From Bdellovibrio sp. CG10_big_fil_rev_8_21_14_0_10_47_8 (lineage in GTDB: Bacteria > Bdellovibrionota > Bdellovibrionia > Bdellovibrionales > Bdellovibrionaceae), in NCBI GenBank assembly GCA_002773975.1, contig PEZR01000169.1, positions 1-8,791 on the forward strand: a stretch of DNA of 8,791 nucleotides, in the 5' to 3' direction. Positions 1-6,275 of this stretch are shown here, in pieces. Every line of letters starts with the position of its first letter. Positions within the stretch are counted from its first letter, which is position 1. A model generated the notes under the pieces. That model was given only the letters and a program-made list of their open reading frames with translations. It did not search any database and was not told the origin of the DNA. A program made the position numbers and the translations under genes.

Positions 1-978
1 CGTGCTCACTGCAAAACCTTGGACATCTAGACTCATCAACAAAGAATCTCCATCGACTCCTTCAATCACAAGACTGGACGTGTTTGGCAAACGCAGAGCG
101 CGCTGATGGGTCACTCGGACGCCCTCAATCAGCTGAGATATTTTTAATTCCATCCGATCTCGCAATGCTAGCATCTTTTCTGCTTGAGCTGAAACCTCAC
201 TGGCACGTTTTGACATTTCACCAAATGACCAAATTCCCAAAGTGTTTTCAGTTCCACCTCGTCTTTGTCGCTCTTGACCTCCGCCAAAGATCAAAGGTCT
301 CGGGTCCAGACCTTTACGGCAATACAAGGCTCCAGCTCCTTTGAGAGCATAAAATTTGTGCGCTGAAAAGCTGGCAAAATCAACGCCGAGTTCTTTCAAG
401 TTCACGGGAATTTTTCCCAGAGCTTGAACCGCATCGGTATGAACCAGAGCTCCGACGGCATGGGCCTTTTCGCTGATCTGCCGAATCGGCAACACCAATC
501 CGGTCTCATTGTTTGCAAGCATCACCGTCACCAAGGCTGTTCTTTCACTGAGCACTTTTTCAAAAGCGGACCAGCTCCAGCTTCCATCCAGGTCGACAGG
601 TATTTCGTGAATAATGGCACCCAAACTCTTGAGATGTTGGAGTGTTTTAACAATACTCGGGTGTTCAATTTTACTGGTGATGAATTCATTTCGGCCCGAA
701 GCCCGACTTTTTTCAAACACGGATTGAAGGACCTGATTGTTGACCTCGCTCCCACCACTGGTGAAAATAATTTCAAGCGGATGAACTCCTAAACTTTGCG
801 CTACAAACTGGCGAGCCTCGCGAATAATTTTCTTTGATTTCTGCCCAGCCCAATGAATGGAACTTGGGTTTCCCCAGGACTCAATTGCAACCTCACCAAG
901 GCGGGCGGCTAGGTCCGACGACAGGGGCGTTGTGGCGTTAAAATCCAAATAAATTTGGGCTTTTGATTCTTGTTTCAT
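1..978 (-). CDS. Cysteine desulfurase, NifS/IscS family (partial, 3' end outside window)
   Basis: PLP-dependent enzyme that takes sulfur from L-cysteine as a protein-bound persulfide for Fe-S clusters, thiolated tRNA and other sulfur acceptors; cytosolic. 326 codons are visible from an ATG at 978 and the frame is open to the window edge. Seen: YLDFNATTP near the N-terminus (10-18), GNPSSIH (36-42), FTSGGSEVNN (72-81), IEHPSI with the cofactor-stacking His at 106, HTDAVQ with Asp182, and SAHKF with the Schiff-base Lys at 208, then GGGQERQRRGGTEN. The last visible residues, GFAVST, are those that normally lead directly into the GSAC loop, so the catalytic Cys lies just past base 1. Positions match E. 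coli IscS within about two residues. An AAGG lies only 3 nt before the ATG, a weak ribosome site. It is divergent from the 1190 gene. Whether it is the IscS, NifS or a tRNA-thiolation type cannot be decided without the Cys loop and downstream genes. Confidence 0.95.
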   Translation of the reverse strand, partial: MKQESKAQIYLDFNATTPLSSDLAARLGEVAIESWGNPSSIHWAGQKSKKIIREARQFVAQSLGVHPLEIIFTSGGSEVNNQVLQSVFEKSRASGRNEFITSKIEHPSIVKTLQHLKSLGAIIHEIPVDLDGSWSWSAFEKVLSERTALVTVMLANNETGLVLPIRQISEKAHAVGALVHTDAVQALGKIPVNLKELGVDFASFSAHKFYALKGAGALYCRKGLDPRPLIFGGGQERQRRGGTENTLGIWSFGEMSKRASEVSAQAEKMLALRDRMELKISQLIEGVRVTHQRALRLPNTSSLVIEGVDGDSLLMSLDVQGFAVST

Positions 979-1067
979 GGACCTTGGCTCATAGCACAAA
1001 ACGCCCTTCCCGAATAGACTTTTCCCTCGGAAGGAGGCTATCGACCTGTTTGAATAACCCCTGTCCT

Positions 1068-1097
1068 TTTGGACCTAGATCGAACTCAGGGTCCAAA
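1068..1097. repeat. Perfect 8-bp inverted repeat between divergent genes
   Basis: TTTGGACC (1068-1075) and its exact reverse complement GGTCCAAA (1090-1097) flank a 14-nt spacer. Neither strand has a T-run after the second arm, so it does not look like an intrinsic terminator. Its place in the middle of the divergent intergenic region suits a regulator binding site or a cruciform/hairpin, but function is inference only. Confidence 0.5.
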
Positions 1098-1129
1098 CTC
1101 CCCTAAGCCCCCCAGAATCACCGTCTCAA

Positions 1130-1135
1130 TATGAT
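1130..1135 (+). promoter_or_regulatory. Possible -10 element (TATGAT) for the 404-residue protein gene
   Basis: TATGAT differs from the sigma-70 consensus TATAAT at one base and would give a leader of about 50 nt before the ATG at 1190. No good -35 is found about 17 bp upstream, where the sequence is a C-rich run, and there is no TG extension. If real, it would need an activator or a different sigma factor. Low confidence. Confidence 0.3.
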
Positions 1136-1150
1136 AAAACCTTAGGTTTT
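1136..1150. promoter_or_regulatory. 15-bp palindrome AAAACCTTAGGTTTT, candidate operator
   Basis: Seven-base arms AAAACCT and AGGTTTT are exact reverse complements around a single central T at 1143. The palindrome begins immediately after the TATGAT candidate -10 and ends 39 bp before the ATG at 1190, so it would cover the predicted transcription start. That is where a repressor dimer site often lies. As RNA it could form only a tight hairpin with no room for a loop, so a DNA operator is the more likely reading. Confidence 0.4.
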
Positions 1151-1189
1151 TCAATAGCTTCGCCGATACCCCTAAAGAGAGAAAAAAGC

Positions 1190-2404
1190 ATGAATTTACC
1201 GATCTTGTCCAGTCAGTTTTTTCAAATGCATAAGCCCGATGCGGGATTTTTTTCCAAATGGAGAGATCTCACGTCTTGGTCTTCGCAGCTTATTCCCATC
1301 TACGAATGGGACGGGATTCTCTATGTTGGCTGCTCTCGAGCTCCGCTAAAAGCCCCCAAGCTCAGCCAAAAATTGAATGTAGTCTACGTTCTCTGCGAAC
1401 AAGAAGTCTTAAAAACAATTTGGTACGAGTACCAGGGTACGGTCACCCAACAAAATCCAAGCCCCGTCGCCGCCAATGACGATTCGACCTTGGCAATTCA
1501 AGATGCCGTCAACTCCATGATCAAAACGCCAGCCTCGCCAAAAAAAGATGAGTTCTCTATGGACAATCTTTCAGCGGAGGTCAATGCCAGCAAAAAATCT
1601 CAAAACTCAATTACCAAAGACTCTTGTGACTTTGATGACCTTGAACTCTCATCTCCACCGGACCCCGGATCCATGGATGACCTGAGTGGCACTGATGAAA
1701 AGTCGACCATCGAAGAACTCAATTTGAATGGAGACATGGATGTGCCCGCCAATCCGCCCCCTCTTCCTGCGGAGATGACCAAAACGATTCCTCGCCCCTC
1801 TTCGGAGCTCACCAAGAGTGTCTCTGGCATTAAAGCAATGCCATTCAAGACAGAGGTTCTCTACACTCAGCCCGGCGCTCTTTCGTCAAAAAAAGACAAA
1901 CCAGAAGAGATCGAAGAAATTACAAAAATTTCTGTCGGCCACCTGAAAAAAAGTGCACCTAAAAATTCAGAGTCGATCTTTGACAAGGTTTTTTCTGAGA
2001 TGAGCCACCACTTCCTAAAGACCATGATTTTACTTAAAGAGGGCGACAGCATGATTCCTTGGAAGTGGGATTCTAAGTTCCAAGCTCCAGAAAATCCTCA
2101 GACCACTCTCTCCCTGAAGATTCATAGCCCCTTCCGTATCGTCATGCGGACATTAAAGCCCTACCATGGCTACGTGGTGCCCAACGAGGTCAGTGATCGC
2201 TTTTTTGATGAATGGAATAGCTCACAGGCACCTGATCATTTAACGATCACGCCCATCTTGGTGGAAGACCATGTCGTCGGCGCTGTTTTAGCTCTTGGAG
2301 ACAAGTCCGCAGACAATAAAAATAGCCTGCACGTCGCTGAAAAATTGGCAGAAGAGGTCTCTCAACAAATGATGACTCATCCCCAATTTCAAAATGTTTC
2401 TTAA
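1190..2404 (+). CDS. Hypothetical three-part protein: N-terminal domain, disordered linker, GAF-like C-terminal domain
   Basis: Function not recognised; 404 residues, ATG start with AGAGAG 8 nt upstream. Residues 1-84 look folded: KWRDLTSW, then LIPIYEWDGILYVGCSR and a segment ending KTIWYEYQ. The alternating pattern is reminiscent of the N-terminal domain of type II secretion/MshE-type ATPases (LP...dg.L.va), but this is a weak resemblance by eye. Residues 85-258 are rich in Ser, Pro, Asp, Glu and Lys, with repeated SMDNLS/SMDDLS motifs and a PPPLP patch, so probably disordered. Residues 259-398 begin SIFDKVFSEMSHHF and include SPFRIVMRT, GYVVPNE, LTITPILVEDHVVGAVLALGD and a closing helix, the pattern of a GAF-like sensory domain. 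There is no signal peptide, membrane segment or enzymatic motif, so a cytosolic adaptor or signalling protein is likely. It stands alone on the plus strand. Confidence 0.85.
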   Translation: MNLPILSSQFFQMHKPDAGFFSKWRDLTSWSSQLIPIYEWDGILYVGCSRAPLKAPKLSQKLNVVYVLCEQEVLKTIWYEYQGTVTQQNPSPVAANDDSTLAIQDAVNSMIKTPASPKKDEFSMDNLSAEVNASKKSQNSITKDSCDFDDLELSSPPDPGSMDDLSGTDEKSTIEELNLNGDMDVPANPPPLPAEMTKTIPRPSSELTKSVSGIKAMPFKTEVLYTQPGALSSKKDKPEEIEEITKISVGHLKKSAPKNSESIFDKVFSEMSHHFLKTMILLKEGDSMIPWKWDSKFQAPENPQTTLSLKIHSPFRIVMRTLKPYHGYVVPNEVSDRFFDEWNSSQAPDHLTITPILVEDHVVGAVLALGDKSADNKNSLHVAEKLAEEVSQQMMTHPQFQNVS

Positions 2405-2844
2405 CGTCGAAAGAGACTGAGCTCTCGAGAATCTCCATCCACTTTAAGATCAAGCAAGAACAAGCTCCAATCGTCAGGGATCTGCTCCAGATTCATCTTC
2501 TCGGGCCACTCGATAAAAATCCATCCCTGTTTTTCAAAAAAGAAATCCCAAAAACCCGTTGAGTCCAGCTCCTCTTCATTTTCCATGCGAAAAAGGTCGA
2601 GGTGCTCAATATCCCCCTGTGTTTTCAGAGGATAACGATGATGAAGAGCGTAGGTCGGAGAGACCACATCCCGAACCCCTTGTTGTTCACAAAGAAGCTT
2701 TACCATTTCTGTTTTACCTGCCCCCATCGGGCCACTGAGGGCAAGCACCATACGATCTGGTAAATGTCGAAAAACCTCGCGCGCGGCCTCCCGAAATTCA
2801 GACAGATCTTTGCAGTTCCATTTTTGAATAAACTCTTTTTTCAC
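2401..2844 (-). CDS. tsaE: tRNA t6A biosynthesis ATPase TsaE
   Basis: TsaE (YjeE/YdiB family) is the P-loop ATPase that works with TsaB and TsaD to put threonylcarbamoyl on A37 of tRNAs reading ANN codons; cytosolic. Numbering from a GTG at 2850 (149 residues): Walker A GPMGAGKT 40-47, VSPTYAL 63-69, HLDLFR 83-88 with the family Asp, and IEWPEK 113-118 near the C-terminus. Length and motif order are normal for the family. Two in-frame GTG codons compete, at 2850 and 2844; an AGAGA sits 1 nt before the first but 7 nt before the second, so I place the start at 2844 (147 residues). It follows pdxJ after a gap of about 25 bp and is the last gene of the minus-strand block. Its TAA shares bases with the TAA of the convergent 1190 gene. 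Confidence 0.95.
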   Translation of the reverse strand: MKKEFIQKWNCKDLSEFREAAREVFRHLPDRMVLALSGPMGAGKTEMVKLLCEQQGVRDVVSPTYALHHRYPLKTQGDIEHLDLFRMENEEELDSTGFWDFFFEKQGWIFIEWPEKMNLEQIPDDWSLFLLDLKVDGDSRELSLFRR

Positions 2845-2872
2845 AGGCACTTCTCTGACATTTTCTTAGATT

Positions 2873-3598
2873 TCAACGCAAAATACTTTTCATTCTCCGC
2901 ACTGACGAACAGAGGCCTTCCTCCAATGAATAACAAATCAATGAGTGACCAATATTCACCTCTTGAAGATATGGAAGTTTTTTAATTTCTTTGGCTGTCT
3001 GATAATCTAAGCCATGTCCGGCATGGACGGACATGCCCAATTGATGAGCCATCTCGGCGGCGTTGATCAAACGATTCCACTCATATTTGCGGGCCCGGCC
3101 ACGAAGCCTGACCCATTTACCTGTATGCAATTCCACCGCGTCGGCCCCACTGTCAAAAGAGGCCTGAATCTGGATCGGGTTGGGCTCAATAAACATCGAG
3201 ACCTCAATGCCAATCATTTGCAGTCTTTCAACTTGGAGACTGATTTTTCTGAGACCTTTATAAACATCTAAGCCCCCCTCAGTCGTCAGTTCCTGACGTT
3301 TTTCGGGAACCATACAAACCCAGTCAGGCTTGTACTTTCTGGCCAAACGAACCATTTCATCCGTCGATGCCATCTCGAGGTTCAGGGGAACGGAGCACTT
3401 TTTTGCCAAGATCACGAGATCTTTTGTTTGAATGTGCCTACGGTCTTCTCGCAAATGGATAGTGATTTGTTCAGCTCCGCCTTGAATTGCTAAATTAGCA
3501 ATGTTTAAAATATCAGGATAGGGTGTTGTGCCACCTCGCACCTGGCGAAGAGTAGCCGCATGATCAATGTTCACTCCAAGACGAATCTTCTTTTTCAC
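2873..3598 (-). CDS. pdxJ: Pyridoxine 5'-phosphate synthase PdxJ
   Basis: Condenses 1-deoxy-D-xylulose 5-phosphate with 3-amino-2-oxopropyl phosphate to form pyridoxine 5'-phosphate, the last ring-closing step of the DXP-dependent vitamin B6 pathway; a cytosolic TIM-barrel enzyme. The 241 residues match the usual family length. Seen: LGVNIDHAATLRQVRGG (7-23), HLREDRRHI (48-56) with the catalytic His48, LNLEMA with catalytic Glu75, VPEKRQELTTEGGLDV (97-112), ELHTG (156-160), and HAGHGLDY (192-199) whose His195 matches the third catalytic residue of E. coli PdxJ. The start is GTG at 3598; no ATG lies before the conserved VNIDH, and AGAGA sits 6 nt upstream. It follows glmM after a 60-bp A-rich spacer. 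Confidence 0.97.
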   Translation of the reverse strand: MKKKIRLGVNIDHAATLRQVRGGTTPYPDILNIANLAIQGGAEQITIHLREDRRHIQTKDLVILAKKCSVPLNLEMASTDEMVRLARKYKPDWVCMVPEKRQELTTEGGLDVYKGLRKISLQVERLQMIGIEVSMFIEPNPIQIQASFDSGADAVELHTGKWVRLRGRARKYEWNRLINAAEMAHQLGMSVHAGHGLDYQTAKEIKKLPYLQEVNIGHSLICYSLEEGLCSSVRRMKSILR

Positions 3599-3658
3599 TG
3601 CAAGTCTCTGTTCTCTTTTTGTTTTTATCGTTTTTTCTTTTTTACTGATCTATTTTAT
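3599..3658 (-). other. A-rich 60-bp spacer between glmM and pdxJ
   Basis: On the coding (minus) strand this spacer is about 75% A+T and holds four A5-A6 runs separated by short breaks, ending with the AGAGA ribosome site of pdxJ. It is A-rich, not U-rich, in the transcript, and has no stem, so it is not an intrinsic terminator. It may act as an unstructured translation-enhancing leader or as curved DNA; a TAAAAT next to the glmM stop resembles a -10 but has no matching -35. Confidence 0.35.
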
Positions 3659-5062
3659 TTAGCTCTCACTCGAGAGATGTTCTTCTAAAAACTCGGCAAT
3701 CTGAGCCGCGTGTTGATTGATTAAGACCTTGTCCGGCCCTTCAACAAGAATTCGGATAACAGGCTCTGTTCCCGAGAAACGCACAAACACTCGACCATCA
3801 CCATTCAGTTGCGCCACAATAGAATCAATCAAACTTTGATATCCGGGGATTGCATCCAGGTTTTTTTTCTTTTTTACCCGCAAATTAATCAAGACCTGGG
3901 GAACATCCACAATGATTTTATTGAGCTCGGACATCTTAACGCCTGTTTGTTTCATCACGGCCAAAACATTTAGCGCTGCTACACATCCATCGCCGGTCGT
4001 GGTGTGATCTGAAAAAATAATATGTCCCGATTGCTCGCCACCGAGATTAAACCCATTTTTGCGCATTTCTTCGACCACGTACTTATCACCCACCCCAGTC
4101 TTAACGACCTGGATCCCGGCCTCATTCATTCGTTTCTCAAGCCCAAAGTTCGACATCTGTGTGACAACAAGTGTGTTCTTTTTAAGGGACCCCTTTTTCT
4201 TCATGTGCAACGCGCAGATCCCCAGGATGTGATCTCCATTCATCACTTCGCCCCGTTCGTCCACCATAATCACTCGATCCGCGTCTCCATCCAAGCTGAT
4301 ACCAACATCCGCCCGGTATTCGATCACGCTCTCTGCAAGTTTTGCCGGGTAAAGAGCCCCGACCTTGTCATTGATATTCGTTCCATTGGGCGCATCCCCC
4401 AGCTGGATTACTTCAGCACCTAGCTCTGTAAATATGGCGGGGGCAACCTTGTACGCGGCCCCATTGGCAGTATCTAAGACAATCCGCAGCCCATCCAAGG
4501 TTTCTTCCAGAGGAAAAGTATTCTTCACATAAAGAATGTAGCGTCCCTGAGAATCCTCGATTCGCCGAGTTCGGCCAACATGATGCGAAGGGGGGAGATA
4601 CTGATTGAGGTCCTCCTCGAGAACCAAACGCTCGATTTCCCGCTCCATTTCATCAGCAATCTTAAAACCATCATAACCAAAAATTTTAATTCCATTGTCA
4701 TGAAAAGCATTGTGCGAAGCCGAGATCACAACCCCTGCCGCCGCACGCATATTCCGAGTCAAAAAACCGATCCCCGGTGTTGGCAGAGGTCCCACCAGCT
4801 GGACATGCACCCCCATCGAATTCAGTCCCGACGACAAGGCCTGTTCAATCATATAACCTGAAAGCCGGGTGTCTTTTCCAATGACGACTTTTCTTTGTGG
4901 CGAAATCCAAGGCAAGGTCTGTTTCTGCAAAAGATGGCCAATAGCCTGGCCAATTTTCACAACCACCTCGGGTGTCATGGGGTAAACATTGGCGGTTCCG
5001 CGGATTCCATCGGTCCCAAAGAGTCTTTGTCTTTTCTCATATCCAGCTTTGTCCACTTTCAT
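3659..5062 (-). CDS. glmM: Phosphoglucosamine mutase GlmM
   Basis: Interconverts glucosamine-6-phosphate and glucosamine-1-phosphate, the step before UDP-GlcNAc for peptidoglycan and LPS; cytosolic, of the alpha-D-phosphohexomutase family. The 467 residues show all four domains: LFGTDGIRGTAN (14-25), active-site loop SASHN with the phosphorylated Ser116, metal loop DGDADR (258-263), sugar-binding GEQSGH (342-347), and phosphate-binding RFSGTEP (428-434) in domain 4. The residue after SASHN is Ala where most homologues have Pro. Only 3 bp separate it from the cdaR stop, so translation is probably coupled. The ATG at 5062 has AAGAG 6 nt upstream, while a GTG two codons in (5056) has GAAGG 6 nt upstream; the true start could be either. 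In Firmicutes GlmM binds and inhibits CdaA, and here the two genes share an operon. Confidence 0.97.
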   Translation of the reverse strand: MKVDKAGYEKRQRLFGTDGIRGTANVYPMTPEVVVKIGQAIGHLLQKQTLPWISPQRKVVIGKDTRLSGYMIEQALSSGLNSMGVHVQLVGPLPTPGIGFLTRNMRAAAGVVISASHNAFHDNGIKIFGYDGFKIADEMEREIERLVLEEDLNQYLPPSHHVGRTRRIEDSQGRYILYVKNTFPLEETLDGLRIVLDTANGAAYKVAPAIFTELGAEVIQLGDAPNGTNINDKVGALYPAKLAESVIEYRADVGISLDGDADRVIMVDERGEVMNGDHILGICALHMKKKGSLKKNTLVVTQMSNFGLEKRMNEAGIQVVKTGVGDKYVVEEMRKNGFNLGGEQSGHIIFSDHTTTGDGCVAALNVLAVMKQTGVKMSELNKIIVDVPQVLINLRVKKKKNLDAIPGYQSLIDSIVAQLNGDGRVFVRFSGTEPVIRILVEGPDKVLINQHAAQIAEFLEEHLSSES

Positions 5063-5065
5063 CCT

Positions 5066-5458
5066 TCACTCTTTACGAATAATTTTTGCATGAATAACTG
5101 AGGGCTTCACCGAAATCACCTTGACCCCGAAAGGGACATCAATTTGTTTCAAGGGAACCTGAACTTCAACATCTCCTTCACCATGGTCAGAGACATCAAT
5201 GCTGAGGAGCTGGCTGAGTCCACTCTCCATAAACTTTTTCAAAGCTGTTCTCGGGCCAGAAACCTTTACTTTGACAGTATCAATACTTTGCATGACGACT
5301 GTCTGTCGCGCTCCTGCCACAAGCTCCACCTCGACATTTTTTGTCAAAGAGAAGTCTCGGCGCCCCAAAATCGTCAGCCACAGAATGAGGGCAATAAAGA
5401 GAGCCACCATTTTGTAGCTCATATTTTCAAACAACAGGTCCTTCATCTTCACTTTCAC
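5066..5458 (-). CDS. cdaR: YbbR-domain membrane protein, CdaA regulator-like
   Basis: A 130-residue protein with a short cytosolic N-terminus, one membrane helix at about 16-31, and a single YbbR-like beta domain at about 39-127 (VKVKVSGPRTALKKF at 62-76, VKPSVIHAKI at 117-126) that would face the periplasm. In Firmicutes CdaR has several YbbR repeats and modulates the cyclase CdaA; this one-domain form is much shorter, so the partner role is inferred from gene order. The GTG start at 5458 overlaps the cdaA TGA in a GTGA, and GGAGG 7 nt upstream supports it over the ATG at codon 5. The stop lies 3 bp before glmM. Confidence 0.9.
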   Translation of the reverse strand: MKVKMKDLLFENMSYKMVALFIALILWLTILGRRDFSLTKNVEVELVAGARQTVVMQSIDTVKVKVSGPRTALKKFMESGLSQLLSIDVSDHGEGDVEVQVPLKQIDVPFGVKVISVKPSVIHAKIIRKE

Positions 5459-6264
5459 GAAAAGACCTCCACGGAAGATTTGAACTTCAGTCCATAAACG
5501 TCATACAGGGCTTGGCGCAAATCGCCCATATCCTGCATTGGTGTCAAATGACCACTCTGAACAATTCCCACCGATTCATTCTCTTCGCTGACAATAATCA
5601 CAATGGCATCGGATTCTTCCGTCAAACCAATCGCCGCCCGATGACGAGTTCCCAGGTTTTTATCCAGAACAGGATTTTTACTCAGCGGTAAAAAATTTCC
5701 TGCAGAATGAATTTTTCCACCGCGGATTAGCACCGCCCCGTCATGCATCGGAGACGTCGGGTGAAAGACCGAGATCAAAAGCTCTGCAGAAACTTTGGAA
5801 TCCATTTCCGTACCAAACTCGATGTGGTAATCCACCAAAATATCTCGCTCAATCACAAAGAGAGCTCCATATCCCAACTCCGCAATTGAAAATGCTGCCT
5901 TGGCAATTTCTTCGATAATATATGTTTCCTGAACAGAGGAGACATCCGAGAAAAATGGATTGCTCCCGATTTGCGCCAAGGCCCGACGAATCTCTCCCTG
6001 GAACAGAATCACTACAATCACGAATAGATTGGAAAAGAATTTCTCAAGAATCCAGTTAAAGGTGTAAAGCTCCAACCAAATACTGAGGATATAGGCAATA
6101 GCCAAAACCCCCAGCCCCGAGAGCATCTGAATAGTTCCAGTTTTTTTGATCAGGATTAAAATGCGGTAGACAACCGCCCAAACCAAAACCATGTCGACAA
6201 AGTCTTGCATCCGCAAATGGCCGACGATGAAAAGGACATTGTCGATCATCAGTTGAAAATCCAC
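5455..6264 (-). CDS. cdaA: Diadenylate cyclase CdaA (DacA)
   Basis: Membrane enzyme that joins two ATP molecules into the second messenger c-di-AMP. The 269 residues show three N-terminal membrane helices (about 22-39, 45-64, 67-88), the linker FQGEIRRALAQIG (88-100) typical of CdaA, and a DAC domain with MHDGAVLIRGGKI (173-185, catalytic DGA at 175-177) and GTRHRAAIGLTEESDA (205-220, RHR at 207-209). All expected catalytic residues are present, so it should be active. The start is GTG at 6264 with GAGGGG 5 nt upstream; the nearest ATG, at codon 6, lacks a ribosome site. It follows ftsH after 52 bp and overlaps cdaR by 4 bp. Known c-di-AMP roles are potassium and osmolyte control and cell-wall homeostasis; which applies here cannot be read from the window. 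Confidence 0.96.
   Translation of the reverse strand: MDFQLMIDNVLFIVGHLRMQDFVDMVLVWAVVYRILILIKKTGTIQMLSGLGVLAIAYILSIWLELYTFNWILEKFFSNLFVIVVILFQGEIRRALAQIGSNPFFSDVSSVQETYIIEEIAKAAFSIAELGYGALFVIERDILVDYHIEFGTEMDSKVSAELLISVFHPTSPMHDGAVLIRGGKIHSAGNFLPLSKNPVLDKNLGTRHRAAIGLTEESDAIVIIVSEENESVGIVQSGHLTPMQDMGDLRQALYDVYGLKFKSSVEVFS
5466..5470 (-). promoter_or_regulatory. Strong ribosome binding site for cdaR inside cdaA
   Basis: GGAGG on the minus strand lies in the last codons of cdaA, 7 nt before the GTG of cdaR. It is the strongest Shine-Dalgarno in the block and fixes the start of cdaR at 5458 in spite of the later ATG. Confidence 0.7.
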
Positions 6265-6269
6265 ACAAT

Positions 6270-6275
6270 CCCCTC
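6270..6275 (-). promoter_or_regulatory. Ribosome binding site deciding the GTG start of cdaA
   Basis: GAGGGG on the minus strand ends 5 nt before the GTG at 6264. No such site precedes the in-frame ATG at codon 6, so the GTG is preferred. Confidence 0.6.

Noticed and set aside
424..792. 122-codon plus-strand frame opposite the cysteine desulfurase
   Set aside because: The minus strand carries unmistakable NifS/IscS motifs over the whole stretch; the plus-strand product looks like antisense translation.
979..1060. Promoter for the cysteine desulfurase on the minus strand
   Set aside because: A TGCTATGAG resembling an extended -10 lies almost at the ATG with no -35, too close to give a usable leader; no convincing promoter was found.
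2380..2440. Bidirectional terminator at the convergent tsaE junction
   Set aside because: Only a 4-bp AGAG/CTCT stem is present and no T-run follows on either strand.
3013..3035. Inverted repeat CATGTCC / GGACATG with a 9-nt loop inside pdxJ
   Set aside because: It encodes the conserved catalytic segment around VHAGHG; the symmetry is explained by the repeated His-Ala/Gly codons and there is no T-run, so no separate function is supported.
4022..4423. 133-codon plus-strand frame opposite glmM
   Set aside because: Shadow of glmM, whose DGDADR and GEQSGH motifs flank or lie in this region on the other strand.
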